DNA of 64,000 nt from Paramacrobiotus metropolitanus (taxonomy: Eukaryota > Tardigrada > Eutardigrada > Parachela > Macrobiotidae): assembly GCF_019649055.1 (NCBI RefSeq), contig NW_026570249.1, forward strand, positions 1 to 64,000, read 5' to 3'. This document shows positions 1 to 11,290 of this stretch, piece by piece. The translations under genes were made by a program, and so were the position numbers. How positions within the stretch are numbered: the first letter of the stretch is position 1; each line of letters starts with the position of its first letter. The notes beneath the pieces were generated by a model that saw only the letters and a list, made by a program, of their open reading frames with translations, was not told the origin of the DNA and made no database searches.

Positions 1-101
1 AATAGATATTCGGTTTTGTGCGTTATACAGTAACGAATTCATAATGTCGATATTTCGCATAACTGCTCTTTATCGTTGCTAGTGTTTGTATTTCACGATT
101 A

Positions 102-1656
102 CTAATGCAAGCAATAAAAACCTCCCGAAACGAGCTGCGCACATTGCCAACTCCGATGCGCAAAGGTTGAATTGGTCATACAAATACGATTAGTGCAACA
201 GCGTTGCTTCTGCACATAAACATTTCCAAATCGCATTCGCTGTTTCTTGGGGGGTAATTCAAACAGCAGCAACTTTTTCAGCGTAAGAATCTTGGACTGG
301 CAGTGCAGGCAGACGATGATGTTTAAAGTGGCTATGCCGACAGACAGCAGATGCGCGAGGAGAAATTCTCGGCCCGAGATCTTTTCAAAATTAAAGGTCA
401 CTGACTCCAGACCTAATACGTAGTCGACATCATGTACCAAGACGAAACACTGCATAGCCATGGCGCTTATGCAGCCAAATGCACAGCATACCAAGTTGAG
501 CTGAACACACCACTCAAGACGACTGGTTTCTTCCCAGTATTTTGTCAGCATCTGTTGGGACTCCAATCCCATTGTGGACAAACTGCTCCAAGCGTGCATT
601 TTGCTCACAATGTCCCAACCGAAAATGCACGAGAGTATGCTGCCAACGCCTTCATCAGGACTACTGAGGCTTTTAAGGATAATCAAGAAGTATTCGCAGA
701 AAAGTCATCGCGCACTTGAAAAGTTTCGATTACCTTTATGCCGGCATTGTCATAAACGACACTCTACTGTTTATTTATTTAAGTATTCGGCGTTTTTCCG
801 TTCTGTTGCAACACGATACAAAAATTTATAGTGCATAGGTTAACTTTGTATATAGCTTTAATTTTACTTGCCGTCTTAACTTCGCATAATTACAAAAGTT
901 ATTCACTTACCTCCCTGTTTTTGCACTTAGCCACGCTCGAAGTAAAAGATACTGACATGCTATGCGGAAGTCGCACCGCGACAACCGCACTAGATGACCA
1001 AACCTACTCAATCGGTAGAGTGGGAATATGCTCTGGACTCCGTAAGTGGTACTACTGCCTACTTCCGCTAGGTACGAGCGGATTGCTGTGCCTAACGAAA
1101 GTTACCGAAACCAAAACACTCAGGAACTTCCCAAATGTTTAATCACCAAACCGAACGAACGAACAAACAGAACAGAACGAGATATGAACTTCCTTCTAAC
1201 CTAGAGTCACACGACCTTTCAGCTAGAAACAAGCTCACAGATTTAGTTGAAGTTAGAAACTTCAGACTGATTAGTTAAACCAGAATCGTGGATGCAATTA
1301 GCGATCCAATCCGTTAGATAAGAACAGCAAATCGTACGTAACAGAATACACAACACGTACGTCATAACACGTACGTACGTAATACGCGCAATCTATGCAT
1401 AGCGCGTTAATACTTTCCCCGCGAGGGTCCAGTATAGGACCGTCGTTTTCACAACAAGCAGGACCACACTGATAATAACCATCCGGCTAAACTGCGATCT
1501 AACAGATTCGACGCAAGACCGTCTCACACAACTCCTTCGGGCCTCTTCCCGAAATTGTTGCTCAGCAGACTGGCACACTGCACAAAGGCAGTCATTTTCT
1601 GTGGGATGGTGCGGCACTGACGGCTCCTCCATTATCGATAACAACTTCTCTGGCAA
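102..1656 (-). CDS. Chemoreceptor-like multi-pass membrane protein, copy 1, probably disrupted
   Basis: Two blocks match the gene at 20.4-22.6 kb. Block 1656 to about 1411 encodes the N-terminal part (a PHHPTE motif, then a hydrophobic segment). Block 686 to 102 encodes hydrophobic segments ending in a conserved CQSKI..LKK..LFE region. The 3' tail of the first exon reappears at about 945-905, followed by a GTAAGTG donor. The coding exon is thus split by about 465 bases that copy 3 lacks. The membrane topology and the position next to other receptors suggest a 7TM chemoreceptor related to gustatory receptors, but I see no TYhhhL signature, so the family is inference. It may be a pseudogene or may have gained an intron. 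Confidence 0.45.
946..1410. other. Insertion inside the first coding exon of chemoreceptor-like copy 1
   Basis: The segment is absent from the paralog at 22.25 kb, where the two flanks are continuous. It holds a GAACGAAC-type simple repeat near 1150-1180 and TACG-rich palindromic stretches near 1335-1385. I see no terminal inverted repeats or transposase. It could be a non-autonomous element, a new intron or a rearrangement scar. Confidence 0.5.
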
Positions 1657-3104
1657 AACAAATCATTTCTTTTCTCCCGCAACTGAAGCAGGAATGGTTC
1701 TCAAACCTTACTTCTGCCTAAACCGTGGGGTTTTTAATTAGCAGATTATACATAAACATCCATCTAACAAAAAACAAAACACGCATCCATGAAGGTCTCA
1801 AGATCGTCCGCCATCCATTGTCCAAGAAAGAGCAAATAGTGCAAAATTCCGGATCTGAATTTTTTTTAGCAGGTTTACAAGCAGATCCGTCTGAACAGAC
1901 AGTTTTCTCGTGAAAACATTAGGCGGCTGTTATAATTCAAGGCTATGCTGAATCAGTATTGCTGATCTTTAAATTACAGTGCCTATCTAAATACATGTAT
2001 ATTTGGATTGCATATTACGAGCATTACAGTACAGTATATGTAGCTAATAACCAGCAGAAGGGATGTTTAATTTCGATTCTTATTAAACGTCAATTTTGAC
2101 ATAAAATAATGCAATATTAAAGTACTGCGGACTTTTCTGCCCATAAAGGCCAGCTACTAACGGTGACAGTAAAATCGCTAAATTTTGGAGAAACCAAATC
2201 TTGCTCATGCAAACCTGCAATGCCCGCCTGCTGGCGCAATGCTTATATAGGCTCACGGTCAACTTGTAGTTTCCATGTAGTGGCTTCCAGTTCATACACA
2301 AACTAATAATGAGCCTTGAAAGTTGAAACCATATCCTTCTGCAGCTGTCCATTCAGATTTGCAGGCCAGATATTCAAGACTGTGTTGAAACTTTTTAAAT
2401 TTGCACTCACAACAATAAGACGATTGTGTTGTTGGGATAACTTAGGAGGAGTGATTCTTGTTCCCGGTTATTTAAATTAAACGTCACCTTCGCATAAAAT
2501 ACAGCAATACAGATATAACTAAATACATAGGATGTATCATACTCCGAATACTGCTAGTATTCTGCGCTATAGATCCAGTATTGTCCAGTGTCCATGCGGA
2601 CATTACTTACATATATACCAGATCGCTCAATCTGTATCAACTTGGACTTTTCAAAACTGTGCGTGCAGATGATTTTAGATGCGCAAATACAGTACGAAGT
2701 ACTAATAACGCAACAAACTGCAACTATTCCGTTACCATATGCTTCGCAAGCTTAGTTATGATCGGATCGGTATTATTTTATCGGATTTTATTATGGTATA
2801 CGTAGCACTGCTAATCTTGAAATACTCATTGTATGTCCAGCAGTTGCTGTGCTAATATCACTCACCGTAAGCCTGGAAAGCTAGAACCGAATGCAGAAAA
2901 TAATAACCATCTGTTTGGTATTAAATTTACTGGTTCTTCTTATTGTCAGTGCTTCTACATGAGCGTTGCTGCCGACAGCAGATTTGGATGTATATATCGT
3001 AGTGCTTGAAAAGTTAATCATCGTATTCATGCCGGTAACAGTATGCCCACATTTTAATGATCATAACATAACATCTTTAACCATAATCATTATTTCACTG
3101 TGCA
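1657..3104. other. Intergenic, no gene seen
   Basis: Only short ORFs without domain character are present (for example 1725-1913 and 2581-2805 on the plus strand, 2083-2352 on the minus strand). The composition is AT-rich, and no RNA gene is recognised. Confidence 0.5.
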
Positions 3105-4148
3105 TTAAGTTTTGAATACTACCCTCATAGCATTCCTTTGCAGCCGATGCATCAAAACAAGCGCAGCTTGCCGCCATTCCTTTGACGCAAAGAGGCACAG
3201 AATCGGGCTGATGGTGCAATCTAACGCAAATAAAAAGTTGGACATGGCCAGAATTCTTATGTCTATAACGGGAGTCACCGCCAGAATGCTATACACAACA
3301 TGACCGGGCGTCCAGAAGACAATGCAGCTAGCAAAAAGAACTGTCAGCACTCCGAAATGGCGACTTCCGTGATGTACTAAGGTGGCTCTTGGGCGGGAGG
3401 TATCCAAGCTAATCGAAGATGACACTGACGGAATGCCGTCCCGGTATCGTCTTAAAGCCAACGAACCCACTTGACGTGTCTGCCGAATAGCCGTCTTAAT
3501 CTTCCACAGTACAACTGGATAGACGATAAGGACCAGTAACTGAGGAACCACATGAGTCAAATATCCAAAGATGTGTGCATATAAAATATAATCTGTAGCA
3601 AAATTATATAAGCAGAAATCTTGTAGGCCACGCGAGCGCGCACGAGGATCTCTCCCGGCAAAAAGAGGAATGCAGAGAACGTTGACAAATAACAACACAC
3701 AGACAATCAATACAGCAGCAACTTTGCCGGTATGCTTTGCTCGGTAGTGAAATGGAAAGGTCACTGCCCACAATCGGTTGATACTGATTAAGGCCTGCAA
3801 ACAGATTAAAGTCGCACTAGTACTCTGCATGCAGTATAACGCTAACACACAAAAATGATCGCCAAAAATCCATTGGAGGGATAAGTAATTGCTTATGTTA
3901 GCGATGCTATTGGTGGACGATTTAACAAGATCCATGAGCGACAGGCTTAAGAGGTAGCTGTTGAAAGGCTTCCGCAAACTTGGAAAACTGCAGAAAAGTG
4001 TAAGGAACAGAGCGTTGGTCAAATAGCTAATGAGTTCTATGGTGACATATAAATATCCCATAAAAACAACATCTTCGTGTCGTACATCACTGTGGGTTAA
4101 ATTCTTTGTCGCATTTCTGAACAAAAATTGGCTTTGATTTCCGGCCAT
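3105..4148 (-). CDS. Class A (rhodopsin-like) GPCR, orphan, intronless
   Basis: A single-exon 347-residue receptor with seven hydrophobic segments. The N-terminus has N-glycosylation sequons (NQS, NAT, NLT). The TM3 cysteine (GDHFC) and an ECL2 cysteine (DFCLY) can form the usual disulfide. The DRY position reads NRLWAV, TM6 keeps the F-x3-W-x-P pattern as FWTPGH, and the TM7 NPxxY motif is degenerate (SPILC). Its closest relative here is the divergently oriented gene at 5935-7044, with the same HFGVLTVL entry to TM6 and D-C-T-I-(S/N)-P in TM7. The ligand is unknown; it may respond to a small molecule or peptide. The start is the first ATG ahead of the sequons. Confidence 0.85.
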   Translation of the reverse strand: MAGNQSQFLFRNATKNLTHSDVRHEDVVFMGYLYVTIELISYLTNALFLTLFCSFPSLRKPFNSYLLSLSLMDLVKSSTNSIANISNYLSLQWIFGDHFCVLALYCMQSTSATLICLQALISINRLWAVTFPFHYRAKHTGKVAAVLIVCVLLFVNVLCIPLFAGRDPRARSRGLQDFCLYNFATDYILYAHIFGYLTHVVPQLLVLIVYPVVLWKIKTAIRQTRQVGSLALRRYRDGIPSVSSSISLDTSRPRATLVHHGSRHFGVLTVLFASCIVFWTPGHVVYSILAVTPVIDIRILAMSNFLFALDCTISPILCLFASKEWRQAALVLMHRLQRNAMRVVFKT

Positions 4149-5934
4149 GTTTCGCGCTATAAAAAATGAAGTTCCATACTTAGCGCAGATGCATGGCTAA
4201 CTTTAAGGACTACGATTTCTCGTATAATAATATATCCGGATTAGTAACCTTGGCAAAGAAACTTTTAACCTGCGCGAGCCGTCTAGCTATTACCAGAACC
4301 TAACCAGCCTTTATTTCTTTGCGTGATCAGAAATCCCGCCCTATTGACCGGCTTATACTCATATGACCTAAACATGCTATGACATTTGACAACCTTTACG
4401 CAAAGCTTTTACGCGAAGCGGCGTATTAAAATTATCTCCTCCTGCTGAATCATGTCGAATTATAGGCCAACTTACACACCTCTGGCCTCTGGGAAGAACC
4501 ATTTCCGCTAGGCGATATAACTGAATTAGTACAGTGTCCCACTGTCCAGTTCTATTAGGTAAGCCGTGCCCATGTAATTAAGGCGCCGGCGGCATTGATT
4601 TAATGTGTTATTTCAATAAAATAACAACTTTTTATGGTACGATCACTACTCGTATCGTTGTCTGCACTCCTTTGAAGCTTGGCATGCATGATTCTTCATA
4701 TCTATACAGTACAGTTATAAAAAATCATGCATGCCAAGCAGACTGTACTGACACTGGTGTGACTAGTACAGATAGCTCTATCGAGGTGGTTTACCCAGAG
4801 CTAATGCTAAAAGAAAGTAAACATTCCGTTTTCAAAAACATGAGTACAGTAAGTATAAATTATAAGTTTTTAGACGCGAGTACTTCTAGAAAAATATATC
4901 GTACATATGTACGATAGAGGGCCATTCTTGGATGTCATCCCATAAATGGAATCCGTACGTACGGTACGGGACCGGGAGCACAAGTACTGAAACCGTCAGC
5001 TCAGGTACGCAGTTCTTTTTAGAAAACGTCGACCTTTAATGTTCATAGTTTTTAGGGATTCCCGATTGCGCTATGTTTAATCATGGCTTCATGGTGACCA
5101 TCGATTTCCCGTTGTGAGAGGGTTAGCATCACAACGTAAAGGAATTTCTCCTTGAAACTGTCATGAAGTATTTTACTCTTTATTTTTTTGAACTCATAAA
5201 TAATTCACTAACATTTGGATTAAATTTTTATGCGACTTAGAAATGACATACTCGTATAAACTGTAGCGGTCGGCTGGACGTTCCAGGAGCCATAATATTT
5301 CAAAGTATTCTGTACACCAGGCGTACGCCCCGGCTTGCTTGCTCATGCATGCACTATTCCCCACCGGTACCGGCGATATGTCCAGTAATAATTGACACGG
5401 CAGCTGATGTCTGGTTATAAATCATTCATCGATGTTTCAGGCAGATTTCCACCAAATATGAAACACCGGATAGAGTTGACTGGGTTTCGACTAATTATTC
5501 CCGACTACTGTTTTGGAGATATGCTAGAGATTATCTATATAATCTATTCATTTATCCGCTCCGCCGGCGTTTGTCGGCGATTATCACGGGCAGAAGCCAC
5601 TGCGTGACTGTGGAATCCCTCTACATGGGCCGCATAGCGTATTACGTCAGTGAGTTCGCTGGAATTCTTTCTAATCGGGAAGAGGACACTTTTGACTAGC
5701 TCTTTTCATGTAATCATTAGATGACATTGTCCCACCACCATGCTAACTTGTTCCCACGGCACGCTCTCTTATGTAGAAAATCCGTAGGCTTATAAAGCCT
5801 AGAGATTGGAAATATCCTGACAATATGCGGAAATTGCTTATCCCATTGGATGTTATCCAAGCCCTTACGATAACTTCAATGTTGGTGTTGCACTGCTCCT
5901 CAATTCGACAAGCAATATTTTAGCGATAAATTAA
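4149..5934. promoter_or_regulatory. Divergent intergenic region between two sister GPCRs
   Basis: 1.8 kb separates the head-to-head receptor genes and should hold both promoters. No convincing gene is seen; a 104-codon plus-strand ORF at 4603-4917 runs across an inverted repeat and looks fortuitous. No TATA box is certain. Confidence 0.4.
4677..4739. repeat. Perfect 17-bp inverted repeat (hairpin)
   Basis: The arms at 4677-4693 and 4723-4739 (GCTTGGCATGCATGATT and its complement) are separated by 29 bases. They lie in the divergent intergenic region. The role is unknown: cruciform, small RNA hairpin or remnant of a small transposon. Confidence 0.8.
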
Positions 5935-7044
5935 ATGGCTGTTTCTTCCCAGTCTTCAGGGATGCTAAAATATAATGTGACAGATACGTCACTGAATGCA
6001 TCTTTGTCGTCTGTCGCGGCGGAGTTAGTTAACACAAATTCTATGGGATGTCTCTACACCATCTTGGAACTATTTAGTCTGCTTAGCAATCCTTTTTTCA
6101 TTCTGGTGTATAAAAAATCTCCGCAGCTGCACACGCCCTTCAATAAATACGTTCTAAATCTAGCGGTACTGGACGTTATCAACATGTTCACCGTTCGGAT
6201 TGCCGACATCACGAACAATTTAAACATCCCTTGGTTTCTTGGGGATCATTTTTGTATTGTAACCTTATACTGCTATCAAAGCGTCAGTGCTTGTCTGGTT
6301 TATATCCATGTCTTGATCAGTGTCAGTCGATTATGGGCAGTGACCTCACCGTACAGCTATCGATTACGGCATACTCATAAACTGACCACTTTACTAATTG
6401 CTTCAGTGGTTATATTTTCTAATTTCTTAGTCCTGTTACTTTTTATCGGCCAAGATCGTCGAGCTCGCGGACATGGTCAAGAAAACTTTTGCTTGTACCA
6501 CTTTGTATACACTTCTTACTTTGGAGCATTAGGCTTTATAGCGCATGTCGTCCCTCAGATTCTTGTGATGATAATTTATCCAATTGTTTTCTGGAGAGTT
6601 AGAACTGTCACGAGAAACAAGTCCCGGATTGCATCCGTACAAATGCGCGTCATCCCTATAATTCAAATCACTAATCACTCTGTTTCATCGAACGTGAACT
6701 TAGCAGGTAGCCTGACCAGTCTGGAAATACAGCCCCAGACTCCAGCCATTGCATGCGCAGCCACTGACAGGTCCACGTCTCACCACGGAAACCGGCATTT
6801 TGGAGTGTTGACGGTCTTACTCATTAGTTGTGTTGTTCTTCGCACGCCGGGACATATTGCCAACGTTTTGGTGGCAGCGAAGCCGAATTTTGATATGAGG
6901 ATCTTAGCAATATGCAATTTCATGTTTTCTCTAGACTGCACGATCAACCCCGTGTTTTGCTTGTTGGTTTCCAAAGAATGGCGGCATGCTACCATTGTTG
7001 TCCTTGGACAGTTATACAAAAGCGTTGGGAAGCTGCACTGCTAA
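5935..7044 (+). CDS. Class A GPCR, orphan, intronless paralog
   Basis: A 369-residue single-exon receptor, sister of the gene at 3105-4148. Seen features: sequons in the N-terminus (NVT, NAS), seven hydrophobic segments, paired cysteines (GDHFC before TM3 and ENFCLY in ECL2), SRLWAV in place of DRY, a long third intracellular loop rich in Ser/Thr, and TM7 with NPVFC instead of NPxxY. TM6 reads LRTPGH, so the conserved aromatic/Trp toggle of its sister (FWTPGH) is changed. The loss of both DRY acid and NPxxY tyrosine is shared by the pair and is therefore a lineage feature, not random decay. Ligand unknown. Confidence 0.85.
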   Translation: MAVSSQSSGMLKYNVTDTSLNASLSSVAAELVNTNSMGCLYTILELFSLLSNPFFILVYKKSPQLHTPFNKYVLNLAVLDVINMFTVRIADITNNLNIPWFLGDHFCIVTLYCYQSVSACLVYIHVLISVSRLWAVTSPYSYRLRHTHKLTTLLIASVVIFSNFLVLLLFIGQDRRARGHGQENFCLYHFVYTSYFGALGFIAHVVPQILVMIIYPIVFWRVRTVTRNKSRIASVQMRVIPIIQITNHSVSSNVNLAGSLTSLEIQPQTPAIACAATDRSTSHHGNRHFGVLTVLLISCVVLRTPGHIANVLVAAKPNFDMRILAICNFMFSLDCTINPVFCLLVSKEWRHATIVVLGQLYKSVGKLHC

Positions 7045-7400
7045 ATTTATTGTTAAAACCTAGTACTGAAGTACAGTGTAACAGTTTTTATTTTCTGTTA
7101 ACTGCGAAGTGCTTGTGCTCTTGTTTGGAAAGATATACTCTGCTTTGTACATACAAGCATGAATGGAAGTATTTTTTAAAGCATTTCGTCTGTGATGTAC
7201 AGTGTGTACTGATAATTTTTATTACAATTCTTACTGTAAATAAAACTGCACACGAGGTGCTCTCCATTTAGCACACAAAATACAAAAATGAAAATTAGAG
7301 TTGTTTCAACAGAAAAGGTCACAAGTTCCTCGCAGTCACAGTAGTTGTGAATCGTGATTGCAAAGTGGTACATCCAGATGTGGAGTTACGAAGCGCTCCG
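7045..7400. other. Intergenic between convergent GPCR genes
   Basis: AT-rich 3' flank of both genes, with AATAAA-like signals (for example near 7238). No separate gene seen. Confidence 0.4.
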
Positions 7401-8701
7401 TCAACCCAGGCTTTGTGAAATAATAGAAACCGCTCCATGAGTGCGGGTTCGTTTACCAATTTTTGCAAAAAATAAACTTCCAATCCGGTATGAAGTGACA
7501 CACGGTAAAAGTTTTTTCAATACGACAGTAACTCGACGGCGGTAATCAGCAGTCTTCGCCAAGTAGATGAGCTAAAATTATTGCAATCGAGTGATTTACG
7601 TGCAATATTAATGTCATAATTTTCACATTTTAGGGTTAGTGAATTGAACACTTCTTAGTTCGGGCAGCTCCATATTACAAACAGTTCTGTTCACAACGAT
7701 ATATTGAACCTGTTGTGGGTGCAATAGTTGCGTTTTTAATAGAATATTAGTGAACTCGGAAAAATTGTGGAATATAGACTACGTATGCTTACCGGAATAG
7801 TGGCGTAGCAGAATAAAAGTAACGCACGAAGTACCAGCTGCACAAACGGTTTCGAATTGTACTGTGGCGCGAACAAGCTAGAGGCGATCGGCGCTGGAAG
7901 CATCGCCACCGCGTACCACGTAGCCGACCAGAAAAGCATTTTAACATTTCGATAGCGTTTCTTCACAATGGCATTACTTTGTCCATTTGGTGTGCTTGCT
8001 GATACAACTTGAGCGGAAACCTGGCGTGTTAGTATAGACGTCCTCGTCCAAATGTAAACCAAAACGACAGAATACATCAGAAAAACGATGATAATTGGTA
8101 ACGCGACGCAGAATATTAATACAATCGTATACACATCGCTGCCACGGAACGGTAAAATTCCGCACATTCCCCACGGTTTCATCGACTGCATATGCCCGCC
8201 AATATCGTAGAAGAATAGAAGATTGCAGACAAAGGGCACGAAATACGGTGCCATCAGCATCGGCACGATGACCACTGGTTTCGTCCAATGAGCGTACGTA
8301 TGGGGGAACAGTACGGCGACAAACCGGTTGGTAGCGATGACCATCTGTGCCCAATCAGCGGAGTAGACGTTAGAGAAGTAGAACAGCACTACGTAGCGAC
8401 AGAAATGCGCCGGCATACGCTGAGTATGCTCACCGAAATACGCGGCAAAGGCCATCATGGGCATTTCGATGCTGCATAATATAAAATTTATAAAAAGGGA
8501 GTTGAGGATCAGTGAACCGGAGCCGGAGCGCAGTCGGTGGGATGTGATAATGCCACATATTAACAGCAAATTGGAGGTAGCACCAAATATCGCGAAGAGA
8601 AGCATAAAAAATAGCCATGTGGTTAAACTAACGCGGTATTCCGTCCAAATTGAAATTGGTGTTGATGAATAGTTCACAGTTAAATTCATACTGTTATTCA
8701 T
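7401..8701 (-). CDS. Class A GPCR, orphan, one intron inside TM7
   Basis: Two exons: 8701..7793 (303 codons) and 7571..7401 (56 codons plus TGA), giving 359 residues. The donor is CCG|GTAAGC and the acceptor TTTTAG|CTCATC. Splicing rebuilds the end of TM7 as ...IPLIYLAKTADYRR, an NPxxY equivalent followed by helix 8. Reading through the donor instead loses that helix. TM3 ends in NRFVAV, and cysteines before TM3 (AHFCR) and in ECL2 (GMCGI) can pair. Start ATG precedes sequons (NLT, NYS). It is a close paralog of the gene at 9879-11290, with identical exon lengths, so the pair is a tandem duplication. Ligand unknown. Confidence 0.85.
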
Positions 8702-9878
8702 TCCTTTGAAATATTACGACCGGATTTTCAAGATAAACCTGCTTATAAAAATGTTAAACCAGCGGAAACAACAGCACATTCGGTTTTGTACGGCTGTCAC
8801 AATAATAATTATAAGCTGTCGTTCTACAATTTACTAGCGGGTGTAAAAACTGACCCTATAACCAATGCCCCGGTAAAAATTACAGTAAGTCCATAAGTGA
8901 ATTGTTCGGAGTAGGGAAGCGCGATGAGTTTGACAATTACCGGAAATAAATACCTTACATGAATGTGAGCCCGCCAATCAAGACCCCATCCAGAGATAAT
9001 AGCTTTGGTGAAAGCTTTTTAACCGTACATCCGCGCATTGAAGGGAGAGTGATCCAGAAGAATTAATTTGGTTTCCATTCCCAGCGTATCATATATAATG
9101 TAAAGCGTGATCGATCTTAATGACAATGACGTATATTTTTAAATTTGTTTGGGATAAGCAATCCATGCTCACTTAGGCTATGTGTGGTCCACTTCCGATG
9201 CACGATAAAAAATTACAACATCTCATCATACAGCAGTGTGCAGGCATTAGGAAATCTCGAATCGGGAGACGATATTAAAATTTGTGCATTTAAATGTCGT
9301 CGAAAAAAGTAATTCGCTTCCGGGCGTAGCAAATAATTATTATTATGTTCTAGTTGATCGATAGTCGATACCACTTGAAATTATATATTGAAGTATCGGA
9401 TAATTATTTACTTTGGTGCGGCATGCACTAAAAAGCCCCACTTCATGGATTACGTAATGAAAATTAAACTAAAATGTCGTATTGTAAACTGTTTCAAAGC
9501 TTTCATACCGAAAATACAGATACGCCGGCTCTGTTGAGGTTCCTGCATGTTTGTTAAGCTTAATAAATGTAATTATGTAGTAAACACTCTCCAGTATATT
9601 GTATGTTTTATTATTTTTTAAGTTACGTTGCGACGGCTTTTACATCTGTTTACAGTGGCCGATACACAAATTGTGGAGACGTCAACATGCAGCACCTGAA
9701 TATCATACTGCTCGTGATGCAAAATGCATTAAAACAGTCGATTTCGCATATCTAACGTAGTGCCATGTCATTCCTGTTTCCCCGTTTGCAGTCACATTTC
9801 CGACCACAATTTCTATCGTATGGTGAATGTACAGCATCTGCAGCTTCCCAGTTCCCAGTCATTTTGCGGTGATAGGCA
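8702..9878. other. Intergenic, no gene seen
   Basis: About 1.2 kb of AT-rich DNA between two same-strand GPCR genes, presumably including the promoter of 7401-8701. No ORF of note on either strand and no RNA gene recognised. Confidence 0.5.
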
Positions 9879-11290
9879 CTATAAAATACTTTTTATCCCC
9901 CCTGATAACGGACCTTCGCTAGGTTTGCCAGAGTAGTGGCTTGAGTTCAACTCGGGCGATTGGACGGAGCAGCAGCATGATCTGCGGAAGTTCCTCCACA
10001 GCTGTCTGATGCGATGCCGGTAATCTTCCGTTTTCGCCAAGTAGATCAACTGAAACCGTAAGAACGTTATAAGTAATGTCAAGATTTTTAACAGGTTCCG
10101 CTTACGATTTGCCGTTTGTATAAGCTCCATGAAAAAACACAACGCATTAAAGATATTATATGCATGCATCACAATTACTTACACATTTGTGCCATAAAGG
10201 TGTGTAAGTAATTGTGAACTTAAATAAATTGTGGACTATATTTTAGGATTTGAATTCATTGGCCCTAAATGGCTGGAGTTTAAACAACTCCATAATATTT
10301 AATAATAACATATCAGCAACATGCTAAACTGAGTTATTACCAGGTGCGATCAAGAATGGTTAATTTAACATGCATCCGTACCGGGCTAGTGGCGTACACA
10401 GCCAACAGTAATCCCCTCAGGATCAGTTGCAGCAACGGCTGTGAGTTGTACTCGGCGGAGAAAAAACTGGATGTTATCGGCGCCGGCAGCAGCGCCGCTG
10501 AATACCACACCGCCGTTAGAAAAAGCATCTTCACACTGCGATACCGTCGTCTGAACAGCGCACTCTGATTCCCTACGGCGACGGGATGACCTTCCGCCGA
10601 TTCGATCTGTCGCTGCGACGTGAACGACCGCGACCAGACCACCACGAAAATCGTGATATACAGTACACCTAACGCGGCAACCGGCAGCGCCACACATAAC
10701 GCCACCACCACCGTGTACGTGTTATTATGCGGAAGGGGCTTCACACCGCAAGCGCCCCACGGTTTCATGGCTTGATAATGCGCTCCAATATCGTAGAACA
10801 TAACGAGATTACAGGCAAATGGAATAACGTAGGGAATGACCAGCATGGGAATGATCACTTTTGGAGTGGTCCACTTTGTGTATATATGCGGAAAAAAGAT
10901 GGCGACAAACCGGTTAATGCCGATAGCCAGTTGGGCCCAGTCGACCGTATAGACGAAGGAGTAATAAAATAATACCAGATATTTACAAAAGTATTTCGGT
11001 GCGTGTTGGTAATATTCACCGAAGTAGGTTGTGTATATCAGAATCGGCATATCGATGCCACACAGAACGAAATTAATAAATAAGCAATTTAGGATTAATA
11101 TTCCTGATCCGCGGCGGAGTTTTCTGGACGAAAGGACAGCACAAATTAACAAGGAATTGAGAAATGTCCCGAGGATGGCAAACAGTAGCATTACAATAAA
11201 CCATATCGTTAAACTACTGCGGTACGTTATCCAAACCGGAATTTCCGCTGCGCTGGTATTAACAGCAACGGAATTTGTGGATGCATTCAT
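9879..11290 (-). CDS. Class A GPCR, orphan, tandem paralog with intron in TM7
   Basis: Exons 11290..10382 and 10049..9879 give 359 residues, the same exon lengths as the paralog at 7401-8701. The donor is CCG|GTACGG and the acceptor TTTCAG|TTGATC. The spliced TM7 reads ...SPLIYLAKTEDYRH, matching the NPxxY-helix 8 position. It has an N-terminus with sequons, NRFVAI at the DRY position, a cysteine before TM3 (YFCKY) and one in ECL2 (GACGV). The tail ends with a Cys-Cys-Cys cluster that could be palmitoylated. The intron holds a perfect 16-bp inverted repeat. Ligand unknown. Confidence 0.85.
10170..10216. repeat. Perfect 16-bp inverted repeat in a GPCR intron
   Basis: CACAATTACTTACACA at 10170-10185 is repeated in inverse at 10201-10216 around a 15-base loop. 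It lies wholly within the intron of the flanking receptor gene, near its 5' splice side. Confidence 0.8.

Noticed and set aside
831-1142. 103-codon plus-strand ORF
   Set aside because: It spans the exon tail of chemoreceptor copy 1 and the inserted segment; no domain or signal.
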